From Clostridiales bacterium UBA3259 (GTDB lineage: Bacteria > Bacillota_A > Clostridia > Oscillospirales > Oscillospiraceae), in contig DEUP01000001.1 in assembly GCA_002362625.1 (NCBI GenBank), forward strand, positions 3,936 through 67,935: a stretch of DNA of 64,000 nt, in the 5' to 3' direction. How positions within the stretch are numbered: position 1 is the first letter of the stretch; the number at the start of each line of letters is the position of its first letter. The notes below the pieces were generated by a model, which was not told the DNA's origin, made no database searches, and saw nothing but the letters and a program-made list of their open reading frames with translations. A program made the translations under genes and the position numbers. This document shows, piece by piece, positions 52,401 through 60,485 of the stretch.

Positions 52401-52712
52401 AAGCCCAGGCGGATGGACTACACCGTGAAAAAGGACGGGAGCCTCTCCGGAGACATTGCCAGCCGGGAACAGCTTGCCGCGCTGAAAGACTATATTTTTA
52501 AAACCCTGGCGGCCATGGTGGAGGATATCGCCTCGGGGAACGTGGAACCCAATCCCTATACCCGGGGAACCAGCCACGATGCCTGCGCTTACTGCCCCTA
52601 CGGGGTGATCTGCCACAAGGAAACGGTGGAGGGACGCAGAAACTATAAGACCATGAAGCCCCAGCAGTTCTGGGAGGCCATCGGGAGGGAGGAAAAGGGG
52701 AATGGCAGATAA
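49452..52712 (+). CDS. addB: Helicase-exonuclease AddAB, AddB subunit
   Basis: AddB is the partner of AddA in double-strand-break end resection. The 1086-residue protein starts MLHLLLGRDWTENRG. The nucleotide-binding GxxGxGKS seen in many AddB proteins is replaced there by GRDWTENRG, so ATP binding is doubtful. The C-terminus has the PD-(D/E)XK nuclease (VVDYKTGRKDFDYCDVFNG) and the iron-sulfur Cys ring (AECRLSYFLKYG and CAYCPYGVICHKE). The ATG at 49452 follows AAGGAGGGGG. It overlaps addA by 11 bases. Confidence 0.95.
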   Translation: MLHLLLGRDWTENRGVILKRIARDIQERKGNRILMVPELITHDTERRLCMAAGDTASRYAEVLSFTRLARRVADAMGSAARECLDGGGRVVAMAAAARQLSSQLKAYAAVETQPEFLTGLISAVDEFKRCCITAQDLKTAAGQTEGSLAQKLEELSLLMEGYDSLCSRGKRDPRDQMTWLLEQLEEGTFGEEHVFYIDGFPDFTRQNLAVLEHLIQVSPSVTVSLNCDRADSPLLAFEKAGSTAKELLRCANRAGIQVEIEVVPPKELPLSSVRNGLFQGQISRGAARGVLHACRGQSPYGVSMDAARQVRALVSQGSRYRDIALVCTDMGVYLPLVELIFQRCHIPVYQSGTEEILQKSVIATVLTALDAALSGFDQRSILRYLRSALSPLSPDEGDELENYAILWGIRGQKWLTPWKNHPDGIGGVKTEESEEKLAWLNDVRSLVVTPLERLRQGFRDAKNLREQVTALYAFLGDIALDKSLAQMAEELDAAGDNREAQILGQLWEILMSALEQMYDVLGETYWDSDHFARLLRLLLSQYDVGTIPPVLDAVQLGPVTAMRCNQQRHLILLGAEEGKLPGYPGSTGVLTDQERVTLREMGVPLTGGAMEGVQAEFAEIYGVFCGAMESVRVYAAGDQPSFVFRRLAELAGGEEAVPEGQSLAWADPFEAGAYLARWNGEREAEELNVREDYLSVCRRRDYALGRVEEKNIRRLYGETLNLSASQIDRQAECRLSYFLKYGIKARERKEAVIDPAEFGTYVHAVLEHTCKTVQELGGFHRVSREETQEIAHRFSEEYAKERFGDLDSQRVAYLFRRNVQELDMVVGELWQELREAAFEPADFEVDFGGEGGLPAIPVPNRKMNAILRGFIDRMDTWHSGGSVYYRVVDYKTGRKDFDYCDVFNGVGLQMLLYLFALRESGHEALGSRPVPAGVQYFPARAPFLPTDGRLTEGEAEQERLAQWRRKGLLLEDEGVLQAMEPGEKPRRMDYTVKKDGSLSGDIASREQLAALKDYIFKTLAAMVEDIASGNVEPNPYTRGTSHDACAYCPYGVICHKETVEGRRNYKTMKPQQFWEAIGREEKGNGR

Positions 52713-55700
52713 GCTGACAAAACAGCAGCGTCAGGCGGTGGAAGACCGTGGGGGAGAGCTGCTGGTATCCGCCGCGGCCGGTTCCGGAAAAACCAAGGTT
52801 TTGGTGGATCGCCTCATGGGATACCTGACAGACCCCAAGGATCCGGCCAACCTGGACGAATTTGTAATCATCACCTATACCAAGGCCGCGGCCTCGGAGC
52901 TGCGGGGAAAGATCGCCGCCAAGCTTACGGAGCGGATCGCCCAGGAGCCGGAGAACCGGCACCTGCAAAAGCAGATGCAGCGGCTGGTGCTCACAAAAAT
53001 CTCCACGGTACATAGCTTTTGCAGCGACCTGCTTCGGGAATACGCCTACCGGCTGGACATTGCGGCGGATTTTCGCATGGCGGATGAAAACGAATGTCAG
53101 GAGCTTCGGGAGGAGATCCTCACGGATCTCCTGGAACAGGCCTATGAAAACGCCGGAGAGGACCCGGACTTCCGTACCCTGGTGGATACCCAGGGCCTGG
53201 GACGGGATGACCGGCTGGTGCCGGAGATCATTCAAAAGGTGTACGACAGTGCCCGTTGCCACCTGAATCCGGAGGACTGGCTGAAAAAATGCGCTGACGC
53301 CGCCGATATGGGGGAGATCACCGATCCGGCGAAGACGGTGTGGGGACACTATCTGATCGACGATCTCCACGGCTATCTGGACTGCCAGATCAAGGTGATG
53401 AAGGGCTGCGCCGAGGAAGCGGCGGCTTGTGAAGGTATGGAAAAGGCCTCGGCGAACCTGCGGGATACGGTATACCAGCTGGAAGAATTGAGAAGCGCGC
53501 AAACCTGGGACGAAATCTCCCGGAAGCGAAATGTTGACTACGGAAGACTGGTCTTTCCCAGAAAGAAGTCGAATCCGGAGCTGGAAGAGCGGATCAAGGC
53601 GGTGCGGGACGCCTGCAAAACCGGCGTGGCAAAAAAGCTCAGCGCCTTTACGGACGATTCCGCTCAGGTGCTTTCCGACATGAACCAGGCCGCCTCCGGC
53701 GTCCGGGCGCTGATTGCCCTGGTGAAGCGGTTTGACCAGGGCTTTTCCACCGTAAAGCGGAGCCGTCGGATTCTGGACTTTGGGGATCTGGAGCATAAAA
53801 CCCTGGATTTGCTCATGGGAAAATCCCGCAGCGGCCCCACCGGGGCGGCGCTGGAAATCGGCGCGCGGTATCGGGAGATCATGGTGGACGAATACCAGGA
53901 TTCCAACGGCGTCCAGGACGCCATTTTCCGGGCGCTGACCTGGGAGAGGAAAAACTGCTTTCTGGTGGGCGACGTAAAGCAGTCCATTTACCAGTTCCGC
54001 CTGGCGGATCCGGATATTTTCCTAAAAAAATACCACGCCTACGGCACCATTGAGGATGCCATACCGGGGAAGGGAAGAAAGGTGCTGCTCAGCCACAACT
54101 TCCGTTCCGGGGGAGAGATTGTGGAAGGGGTAAACGACGTATTCCGGGCTTGTATGCGGCCCAAGGTGGGCGGCCTTTCCTATGGCGAAGGGGAGGCCCT
54201 CCGGGAGGGGATTCCCCATGAACCGCTGCCGGAGCCGGGAGTGGAGCTGTACGCTCTGGTCACCGGTGAGAACGGATACGGTGAGGAAGCCGCCTTTGTG
54301 GCGGACAAGATACAGAAAATGCTTCACGATGGCACCCAGATCCGATGCGAGACGGGCTGGAAGCGGGTGGAGCCGGAGGACATTGTGATTTTGCTTCGCT
54401 CTCCCGGCAGCGCGGGAGGAGACTTCCAGCGGGAGCTGGAAAACCGGGGCATCCGCTGTGCCACCGGCGGAGGAATCGATCTGCTGGAAACGGAGGAAAT
54501 CGGCACGTTCCGATCCTTCCTGGAAATCATATGGAACCCGCGGCAGGACATTCCTCTGATTGCCGCTTTGGCAAGCCCTATTTTCGGCTTTACCGCCGAC
54601 GATCTGGCCCGGCTGCGGGGTGGGAGAAAAAAGGGAAGCGTCTATGACGCACTGCTGGCCTCAGAGCTTCCCAAGGCAAAAGCGTTTCTCGGTACTCTGG
54701 AGGCCCTTCGCCAGGAGGCCAGGCGCTGCACCCTGACGGTGCTGCTTCAGCAATGCCTGAGCCTGACACGGCTGGACAGCGTCTACGCCGCCATGCCGGG
54801 AGGGGAGGCCAAAAGCGCCAATTTGCAGGCCTTTTATCAGCTGGCCGCCGACTTCGAAAAGGGAAGCCTGAGGGATTTGTCTCAATTTCTGGATTACCTG
54901 ACCTCCCTGGAAGCCCGGGGACTGACTGTGGAGGGAGCGTCCGGGGGAGGCTGCGTCACCATTATGAGCATCCACAAGTCCAAGGGCCTGGAATTCCCGG
55001 TGGTGTTTCTGTGCAATCTCTCCCGGAAATTCAACCGGGAAAGCCTTCGTGCCCAGATCCTTTCCGATAAGGAGCTGGGACTGGGACTATCCGTGGCGGA
55101 TACGGTGAACCGGATTCGCTACCCCTCCATTGCCAAACGTGCCATTGCCGTGAGGATGACAGAGGAAAGTGTGTCGGAGGAGCTGCGGGTGCTGTATGTG
55201 GCTATGACCCGGGCCAGAGACCGGCTGATTATGACCTACAGCGCCAAGAATTTGGAGGGACGGCTAAAGGACATTGTGCTTCGTCAGTCCGGGGACGATG
55301 GAGAGCTGCTCTGTCAGGAGGCAGGCTGTCTGGGAGACTGGGTGCTTCTGGCGGCCCTCCGGCACACGGAAGCGGGGGAGCTTCACGCCCTGGGAGGAAA
55401 GCCCCAGGAAACCCATTCAAGCACATATCCCTGGAAGATCTGCGTTGTAGAAACGGCGGAGGGCGGCGGGGGAGGCTGTGCCTGGCAGGAGACCCTGGGC
55501 ACCATGCCGGAAACGGCTATGGAGGAGCTGAGAAGCGCTCTGACCTTCCGCTATGCCCACGAGGCCGCTACCCTGGCGCCCTCCAAGCAGACGGCCACAG
55601 GCAGAAAGGGTCGGGTAAAGGACGAGGAAGCCGCCGAGAACGCCAAGGCGCCGAAAGCCTCTCCGCAGGTCTGGCGGGAGCCCGCCTTCCTGTCCCGGAA

Positions 55701-56211
55701 GGTTCAGGGGAAGGCCTATGGTACAGCCATCCACGCCGCCCTCCAATACATCCGCTACGAGAATTGCGGCAGTGAAGGGGAGGTTTCCCAGGAAATTGCC
55801 CGGCTGGTGGAGGAAGGCTATCTTCCTGAGGAGCAGGGGAAGATGGTGGACTGCGGGAAGATCGCCCGGTTCTTTGGCACGGACCTCGGCAGAAAGCTTC
55901 GCGGTGGAATGTCCTGCCTCCGGGAATTTAAATTTTCTATTCTGGACGACGGAAGCCATTATGGAGAGAATCTGGAGGGCGAGCAGGTGCTGCTGCAGGG
56001 CGTGGTGGACTGCGCGCTTCTGGAAGAGGACGGGATCACGGTCATTGACTTTAAGACGGACTATGTAACGAAGGATACGCTTGCGGCGGTGACAGAGCGC
56101 TACCGTCCCCAGGTGGAGGTCTACGGGGAAGCCCTCAGCAGAATCTATGAGAAGCCTATTAAGGGGAAGTACCTGTATTTCTTCCACCTAGGACGCTTTG
56201 AAAGCGTGTAA
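52702..56211 (+). CDS. addA: Helicase-exonuclease AddAB, AddA subunit
   Basis: AddA is a UvrD-like helicase plus nuclease. Its 1169 residues show Walker A SAAAGSGKTKVLVDRL (about 18-33), TKISTVHSFCSDLLREYA, Walker B MVDEYQDSNGVQDAIF, GDVKQSIYQFRLADP, MSIHKSKGLEFPVVFLCNL and YVAMTRARDRLIM. The C-terminal nuclease has GTAIHAALQYI, GVVDCALLEEDG and VIDFKTDYV. With AddB it forms the Firmicutes counterpart of RecBCD. Confidence 0.97.
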   Translation: MADKLTKQQRQAVEDRGGELLVSAAAGSGKTKVLVDRLMGYLTDPKDPANLDEFVIITYTKAAASELRGKIAAKLTERIAQEPENRHLQKQMQRLVLTKISTVHSFCSDLLREYAYRLDIAADFRMADENECQELREEILTDLLEQAYENAGEDPDFRTLVDTQGLGRDDRLVPEIIQKVYDSARCHLNPEDWLKKCADAADMGEITDPAKTVWGHYLIDDLHGYLDCQIKVMKGCAEEAAACEGMEKASANLRDTVYQLEELRSAQTWDEISRKRNVDYGRLVFPRKKSNPELEERIKAVRDACKTGVAKKLSAFTDDSAQVLSDMNQAASGVRALIALVKRFDQGFSTVKRSRRILDFGDLEHKTLDLLMGKSRSGPTGAALEIGARYREIMVDEYQDSNGVQDAIFRALTWERKNCFLVGDVKQSIYQFRLADPDIFLKKYHAYGTIEDAIPGKGRKVLLSHNFRSGGEIVEGVNDVFRACMRPKVGGLSYGEGEALREGIPHEPLPEPGVELYALVTGENGYGEEAAFVADKIQKMLHDGTQIRCETGWKRVEPEDIVILLRSPGSAGGDFQRELENRGIRCATGGGIDLLETEEIGTFRSFLEIIWNPRQDIPLIAALASPIFGFTADDLARLRGGRKKGSVYDALLASELPKAKAFLGTLEALRQEARRCTLTVLLQQCLSLTRLDSVYAAMPGGEAKSANLQAFYQLAADFEKGSLRDLSQFLDYLTSLEARGLTVEGASGGGCVTIMSIHKSKGLEFPVVFLCNLSRKFNRESLRAQILSDKELGLGLSVADTVNRIRYPSIAKRAIAVRMTEESVSEELRVLYVAMTRARDRLIMTYSAKNLEGRLKDIVLRQSGDDGELLCQEAGCLGDWVLLAALRHTEAGELHALGGKPQETHSSTYPWKICVVETAEGGGGGCAWQETLGTMPETAMEELRSALTFRYAHEAATLAPSKQTATGRKGRVKDEEAAENAKAPKASPQVWREPAFLSRKVQGKAYGTAIHAALQYIRYENCGSEGEVSQEIARLVEEGYLPEEQGKMVDCGKIARFFGTDLGRKLRGGMSCLREFKFSILDDGSHYGENLEGEQVLLQGVVDCALLEEDGITVIDFKTDYVTKDTLAAVTERYRPQVEVYGEALSRIYEKPIKGKYLYFFHLGRFESV

Positions 56212-56229
56212 TAAAGGGAAAAATGAATC

Positions 56230-56265
56230 AAAGCCCCATGTCAAACCGTTTTGACATGGAGCTTT
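56230..56265 (+). terminator. Hairpin after addA
   Basis: AAAGC-C-CCATGTCAAA pairs with TTTGACATGG-A-GCTTT, one mismatch, about 18 bases after addA. The T-tract is missing but the TTTGG end is weakly terminator-like. Confidence 0.5.
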
Positions 56266-56373
56266 GGCAAATGTCAAGGGCTTTTGATGGCAAAAAGAAC
56301 GTTGAGGTGGTAAGCTTCAGATGGTTCAAGAGAACAGGGCCATGGAGAAATCAAAAGGAAAGGAGGGAAAAGG

Positions 56374-56487
56374 TTGGAGGTTGGCGCGCAAATAAAAAAA
56401 TACCGTGGTCATTTGGGTATTTCTCAAGAGGAGCTGGCGGATAAGGTCTATGTGAGCAGGCAGACGGTATCCAATTGGGAAACAGGA
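56374..56487 (+). pseudogene. XRE-family regulator, N-terminal half (split by mobile element)
   Basis: A TTG start at 56374 behind AAAGGAGGG begins EVGAQIKKYRGHLGISQEELADKVYVSRQTVSNWET, a full Cro/CI helix-turn-helix. The frame then enters the inserted element and stops after five more residues. The missing part starts at 63727 across the element, where GKSYPDIHSVLLLSSVFNVSLDQLIKGD, the usual continuation in this family, is found. So one gene has been cut in two. A 40-residue peptide might still be made. Confidence 0.85.
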
Positions 56488-56507
56488 GTTTCCCATAGTT
56501 AAAGATA
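56471..56507. other. Left attachment site (attL)
   Basis: The host side CCAATTGGGAAAC meets AGGAGTTTCCC. The repeat GGGAAAC is shared with the right side, and the inverted end GTTTCCCATAGTTAAAGATA starts at 56488. Confidence 0.75.
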
Positions 56508-56533
56508 CCACACCAAATATAACGAATCCACGC

Positions 56534-57511
56534 TTATATGATACTGCATGAAAAAAGGTACTTGATAAAAGCAATGAAGCGCAATATCAAGTACCTTTTT
56601 GATTTGTATTTTACACGGTTAACGGAAATATCAAAAATATTATAAATCAGCAGATAGCCACACAATACAAACATCAGAACAAATACTACGGCAAATAAGA
56701 TGGACTCCGAAGAAATCATGGCTTTTCCCATCTGGTTTTCAACAGAGAGGATAAAGTTATCGGCAGACATATCCTCTGGATTGCCGCCGATGGAGTAGAC
56801 AAAGTTATCCATCTGTTCCTTAATGTTCCTCTTGTCTTTCAGCACAACTTCAGAAAAAGTAACCCCTGAGATTTCTCCATCCACTGCGCGGGTATTTTTC
56901 ACTACATCCGGATTATCTTTTACAAACTGCTCTGAAAGAACGGCCACACTGATCATATCGTTACTTGCTTCCCACCAGCCGGAAAGCACCATATCATAAT
57001 GATAGGTTTTTCCACGCAGCTCAAATTCCAGAGGAACTTCTGCTCCGATCTCCGGTTCCACACCAAGGGCTTTTAACGCCAGTTCGGTAGTAGCAATTTC
57101 ATTCGCCTTTTCCGGCGCTGAACCATGCGTTGGCACGCAGAATGTAAGTTCCTGCTGTATGCTGTCAGCATAGTTTAATTCAACAGAATGACCCACGGCG
57201 TTGCTTGCATATCCAATCGTCCGCCGATGACCTGCCTGCTCCACAAAATCACTGTTTTTCAGTTGCTCAAATTGCTCCTCTGTCATATAGCCGAAGGTTC
57301 CATCTCCCTTGCTGCCTTTCTGCATCTGCATAGAGAGCTGCATGGAGGATACCATGTTAAATGCCAGTGAAGTGATGGATGTAAACAAAAATGCTGTCAG
57401 AACGATCGCAAGAATCGCCGCCAGATTACGAACCTTATTCTTCTTGAAATATTGTTTAGACAGCCGTTTGATGGTTTTTGTATTATTATTGCCAAATAGA
57501 ATGTCATTCAT
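56534..57511 (-). pseudogene. FtsX-type ABC permease, C-terminally truncated
   Basis: From the ATG at 57511 (behind AAGGGGGCGGGACT) the 325-residue reading has a first transmembrane helix (NLAAILAIVLTAFLFTSITSLAF), an extracellular domain of about 230 residues and a second helix (ILFAVVFVLMFVLCGYLLIYNIF). FtsX/MacB-type permeases of this layout normally run on for several hundred residues with more helices. Here, right after IFDISVN, the frame runs into a basic tail that is encoded by a terminator stem (56552-56600). So the 3' part is lost and transport is probably abolished. Its ATPase partner lies 13 bases upstream. Confidence 0.8.
56552..56600 (-). terminator. Terminator at the left end of the element
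   Basis: A 16-bp perfect stem AAAAAGGTACTTGATA / TATCAAGTACCTTTTT with a 17-nt loop. The T-run works in both directions, so it shields the element from host transcription. It overlaps the tail of the truncated permease frame. Confidence 0.8.
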
Positions 57512-57524
57512 AGTCCCGCCCCCT

Positions 57525-58190
57525 TTACTGTACGATTTTGCCATCCTCAATCCGAATAATACGGTCGGCGAGCTGGGCGATCTCATTGTTATGAGTAATC
57601 ATTACAAGAGTTTGTTGAAATTTCTGGCTGGTTACTTTCAAAAGCCCCAGCACATCACTGCTGGTCTTGCTGTCCAGGTTGCCGGTAGGTTCGTCTGCCA
57701 GAACGATAGCGGGCTTCGACACCAGAGCGCGGGCAATCGCCACACGCTGTTGCTGACCGCCGGAGAGGTTGTTGGGCATATTGTTCAGCTTATCCTCCAG
57801 CCCCAGCATCTGCACTACTTCTTTCATAAACTTCTTGTCTACTTTGTTTCCGTCCAGCTCCACAGGCAGCACGATGTTTTCGTAGACATTTAGCACCGGA
57901 ACCAGATTGTAGTTCTGGAAGATGAAGCCAATCTTTCTCCTACGGAAGATAGTAAGCTGCTCATCTTTTAATGTGGAGAGTTCACGCCCATCCACAATAA
58001 CCTTGCCGGAGGTAGGCACATCCAGCCCGCCAATCATGTTCAGCAGAGTGGATTTGCCGCTGCCGGAGGTTCCTACGATGGCTACAAATTCGCCCTTTTC
58101 AATGGAGAGGGTCACACCATCCAAGGCTCTGGTAATGTTCGGCTTTGCGCCATAATATTTTTTCAGTTCAGTCGTTTGCAAAATGCTCAT
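57525..58190 (-). CDS. ABC transporter ATP-binding protein (BceA/MacB-like)
   Basis: The 221-residue ATPase has Walker [13 protein letters not shown], signature [16 protein letters not shown], Walker [17 protein letters not shown] and switch His (VMITHNNEI). The [11 protein letters not shown] and [13 protein letters not shown] pattern is that of peptide-antibiotic resistance ATPases (BceA, MacB, LolD). I place the start at 58190 ([14 protein letters not shown]); an ATG at 58202 is possible. The permease partner is truncated, so the pair may no longer work. The promoter carries the same operator as the two-component genes. Confidence 0.92.
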   Translation of the reverse strand: MSILQTTELKKYYGAKPNITRALDGVTLSIEKGEFVAIVGTSGSGKSTLLNMIGGLDVPTSGKVIVDGRELSTLKDEQLTIFRRRKIGFIFQNYNLVPVLNVYENIVLPVELDGNKVDKKFMKEVVQMLGLEDKLNNMPNNLSGGQQQRVAIARALVSKPAIVLADEPTGNLDSKTSSDVLGLLKVTSQKFQQTLVMITHNNEIAQLADRIIRIEDGKIVQ

Positions 58191-58222
58191 AAAGAACACC
58201 ATCCTTTCTTTTTGATAAATCC

Positions 58223-58255
58223 ATTGTAACGACCAAACCTCACAGAAATGTCACA
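58223..58255 (-). promoter_or_regulatory. ABC operon promoter with response-regulator direct repeat
   Basis: TACAAT (-10, minus strand, 58223-58228) has 10 bases upstream of it CTCACA-GAAAT-GTCACA (plus-strand reading 58239-58255), two half-sites 11 bases apart, in place of a good -35. The same arrangement is found before the response regulator gene at 60049-60081. Confidence 0.65.
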
Positions 58256-58276
58256 GCCGATATAATAAATTGCCCT

Positions 58277-58302
58277 GAAATGTCACAATTCTGTGACATT
58301 TC
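58277..58302. repeat. 26-bp perfect palindrome
   Basis: GAAATGTCACA-ATTC-TGTGACATTTC lies between the end of the sensor kinase gene and the ABC promoter. It contains GTCACA half-sites in inverted order like those of the operators. With AAAAAAA on its right it may also end kinase transcription poorly. It could be a further regulator site. Confidence 0.7.
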
Positions 58303-58313
58303 AAAAAAACAGG

Positions 58314-59345
58314 TTATTCATGGGGAAGAAAAACGGAGAATGTTGAGCCTGTTCCTACTTGAGAAGTTACTTGTATATAACCGTTCTGTAAGCTAATAAT
58401 TTCCCTTGCGAGATACAGCCCAATGCCGATTCCCTCTATATCATGGACATTTTCTTCCCGATAAAAGCGCCTAAAAATTGCTCCCTGCTGGTTTTCGGGA
58501 ATACCTTTGCCGGTGTCAGTAACGCTGACTTTTAGGTGCATTTCCCAGCTTTCAACGCAAACACGAATAGAACCGTACTCTGGCGTGTACTTAACTGCAT
58601 TATCCAATATGTTAAATAAGGCTTCTGCTGTCCATTTGCGGTCATGGGAAACAACCAATGTTTCCGGGCAGTTTACTTCAACTTGTATGTGCTTTCTTTC
58701 AGCGTTCAGAAAGATACCGCCCAGAGCCATAGCCAGAGTATCATAGATGGGCTGCTGTTTCTTTTCAAGTGAGATGACGCCAGTTTCAAGTCGGGAAGTT
58801 TTTATCATAGCCTGCATTAAGAAATCCAGTTTATCAAGCTGTGTGCCACTGGCAAGTAGAAATTCCCGCTGTTTATCCTGTGGCACTTCTTGTTCTAATA
58901 AGGTGGCATTTATCATTTTTAAGTTTGCTATCGGTGTCTTTACCTGATGAGAAATATCGGAAATCAACTCCTGTAAGTCAGCTCGTTCACTGGCAACGCT
59001 GTTTTTGCTTTCCTGCATAACCTCATAAAGGCGCACCAGCCGATGATTGATTTTATAAAATAGGTTTTCTTCTTCGGCAACCTGTGATATATCTATTTTT
59101 CCATTCATCATTTCGTCTAAGGTGCAGCAAAGCATTTCAGAAAACAAAGTCAGCTTTTGCCTTATCAGTATCACAAAAACAGTAACACAAAGCAGAAAAA
59201 GCAGACAGAACGCCATGCTACAAAATACCACAGACATTTCTTTGGTCAGGATATATAGAACCGAAAACATGACCACGGATAAAAGTAAAATGGTAGTTGC
59301 CAGTATTATGCAGACTTTATTTAAGGAGAGTTTTTTTGAAATCAT
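58314..59345 (-). CDS. Sensor histidine kinase (two-helix, intramembrane-sensing type)
   Basis: The 343-residue kinase has two close transmembrane helices (about 11-33 and 38-61) with only a few residues outside. A HisKA domain follows with His133 (LISDISHQVKTPIANL), then HATPase_c with the N box (EALFNILDNAVKYT), DTGKGIPENQQGAIF and GIGIGLYLAREII. Kinases with almost no extracellular part often take their signal from a partner ABC transporter. The ATG at 59345 overlaps the regulator stop by four bases. It sits in the mobile element with the ABC genes. Confidence 0.93.
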   Translation of the reverse strand: MISKKLSLNKVCIILATTILLLSVVMFSVLYILTKEMSVVFCSMAFCLLFLLCVTVFVILIRQKLTLFSEMLCCTLDEMMNGKIDISQVAEEENLFYKINHRLVRLYEVMQESKNSVASERADLQELISDISHQVKTPIANLKMINATLLEQEVPQDKQREFLLASGTQLDKLDFLMQAMIKTSRLETGVISLEKKQQPIYDTLAMALGGIFLNAERKHIQVEVNCPETLVVSHDRKWTAEALFNILDNAVKYTPEYGSIRVCVESWEMHLKVSVTDTGKGIPENQQGAIFRRFYREENVHDIEGIGIGLYLAREIISLQNGYIQVTSQVGTGSTFSVFLPHE

Positions 59346-60025
59346 TTTTGCACTCCTCCAATCCACATATAGCCCATACCGTAAACGGTTTTGATGTAGG
59401 AATGCCGGTTCGTTTCAATTTTACTGCGGATGCGGCTGATCGTTGTGGTAAGTGCGTGTTCATCCACATAATTTTCATCTGCATCCCACAGCTTTTCAAG
59501 CAATACCTGCCGGGTCAGGACAGTTTGAGAATTTCTTGTCAGCACTTTTAGTAAACGATATTCCAATGATGTAAGGGTAATCGGCTGTCCTGCAAGACAC
59601 GCTGATAATTCGGAAAAATTGATATACAAATTCCCATCATCGTAGAAATCTCCGCCGGATTGTGCTGAAATGCGGTTCAGTAAAGCAGATACTTTCTTTT
59701 GGAACACGCTGATAGGAAAGGGCTTTGTTACATAATCATCTGCGCCCAATTCAAATCCTTTCAGCATATCGCTTTCCATATCATTTGCGGTTAGAAAAAT
59801 CACGGCGGTATCGGGACGGCGTTCTTTTACCTCGCGGCATATATCAAATCCGTTCCCATCCGGCAGATTGACATCCAAAACGATTAAATCATAGTCCTGT
59901 TTTTCAAGAAATCTTATGGCAACAGCCTTTGACATAGCCCCATCCACGGAATATCCGACAGCCGACAGATTATAGCTTAATGTCTTATTCAAAAGCTGGT
60001 CATCTTCAACAACCAGTATTCGCAT
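59342..60025 (-). CDS. OmpR-family response regulator
   Basis: The 227-residue regulator has a receiver domain with acidic pocket E7-D8-D9, Asp51 (LIVLDVNLPDG), and Lys in DDYVTKPFP. The C-terminal winged helix (about 130-225, SLEYRLLKVLTRNSQTVLTRQVLLEKLWD, ISRIRSKIE, TVYGMGYMW) follows. It is the first gene of a two-gene unit with the sensor kinase. It probably binds the 11-bp-spaced repeats upstream of itself and of the ABC operon. Confidence 0.95.
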   Translation of the reverse strand: MRILVVEDDQLLNKTLSYNLSAVGYSVDGAMSKAVAIRFLEKQDYDLIVLDVNLPDGNGFDICREVKERRPDTAVIFLTANDMESDMLKGFELGADDYVTKPFPISVFQKKVSALLNRISAQSGGDFYDDGNLYINFSELSACLAGQPITLTSLEYRLLKVLTRNSQTVLTRQVLLEKLWDADENYVDEHALTTTISRIRSKIETNRHSYIKTVYGMGYMWIGGVQK

Positions 60026-60048
60026 AGTATCACATCCTTTTTCTTTTT

Positions 60049-60081
60049 ATAGTATCAGCAAAATGTCACAGAAACCTCACA
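60049..60081 (-). promoter_or_regulatory. Response regulator promoter with direct-repeat operator
   Basis: TACTAT (-10, minus strand, 60049-60054) is preceded, nine bases on, by GTCACA-GAAAC-CTCACA (plus reading 60065-60081). Spacing and half-sites match those at the ABC promoter, so autoregulation is likely. Confidence 0.65.
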
Positions 60082-60094
60082 ACGAGAAAAAAAT

Positions 60095-60484
60095 TTAGTA
60101 TTCAGTCAGCTCCACAATTACATTACTCTGCTGATACAGCCAGTCCGTAAATTCTTTCGGGCTGGCTGTTCCTGTTTTTACAGCCTTTTTTCTCTGTAAG
60201 GCTTCTTTCTTAAAGTCGGAAAAGGCAGCCTGTATTTTTTCCAGACGGTCAGCCGGAAAGCCTGCGGTATTTTTTACCCGGTTTATTTTGTTGCGCCAGT
60301 TCTGGCATTCATTTTTATAAAGCAGATCATAGTTATTTTCTCTTGCCCTTTCGTCAAATTCCCGCTTGTTTTGAAGCGCCTGTGCTTTGCGGCACTTGTC
60401 GCTGCACAGCTCATACCGCTGGCTCTTTGCCAGAAAATATTTCCCACAGACCTTGCACTGCCGGAAGCAAAGCCCCCAGTCATT
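60095..60484 (-). pseudogene. DUF6076-type protein, C-terminal remnant
   Basis: The minus frame has no start and reads NDWGLCFRQCKVCGKYFLAKS, then CSDKCRKAQALQNKREFDERA and a Lys-rich end, stopping at TAA 60095-60097. The CxxC..CxxxC zinc-like knuckle and wording resemble DUF6076 proteins of integrative elements, usually much longer. The upstream side breaks at about 60485, where the opposite-strand VapE remnant starts. Recognition is from memory of the family and is moderate. Confidence 0.6.
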
Positions 60485-60485
60485 C

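Noticed and set aside
56223..56444. 73-codon frame between addA and the split XRE gene
   Set aside because: It starts in the addA hairpin, has no convincing ribosome site and overlaps the XRE gene in another frame.
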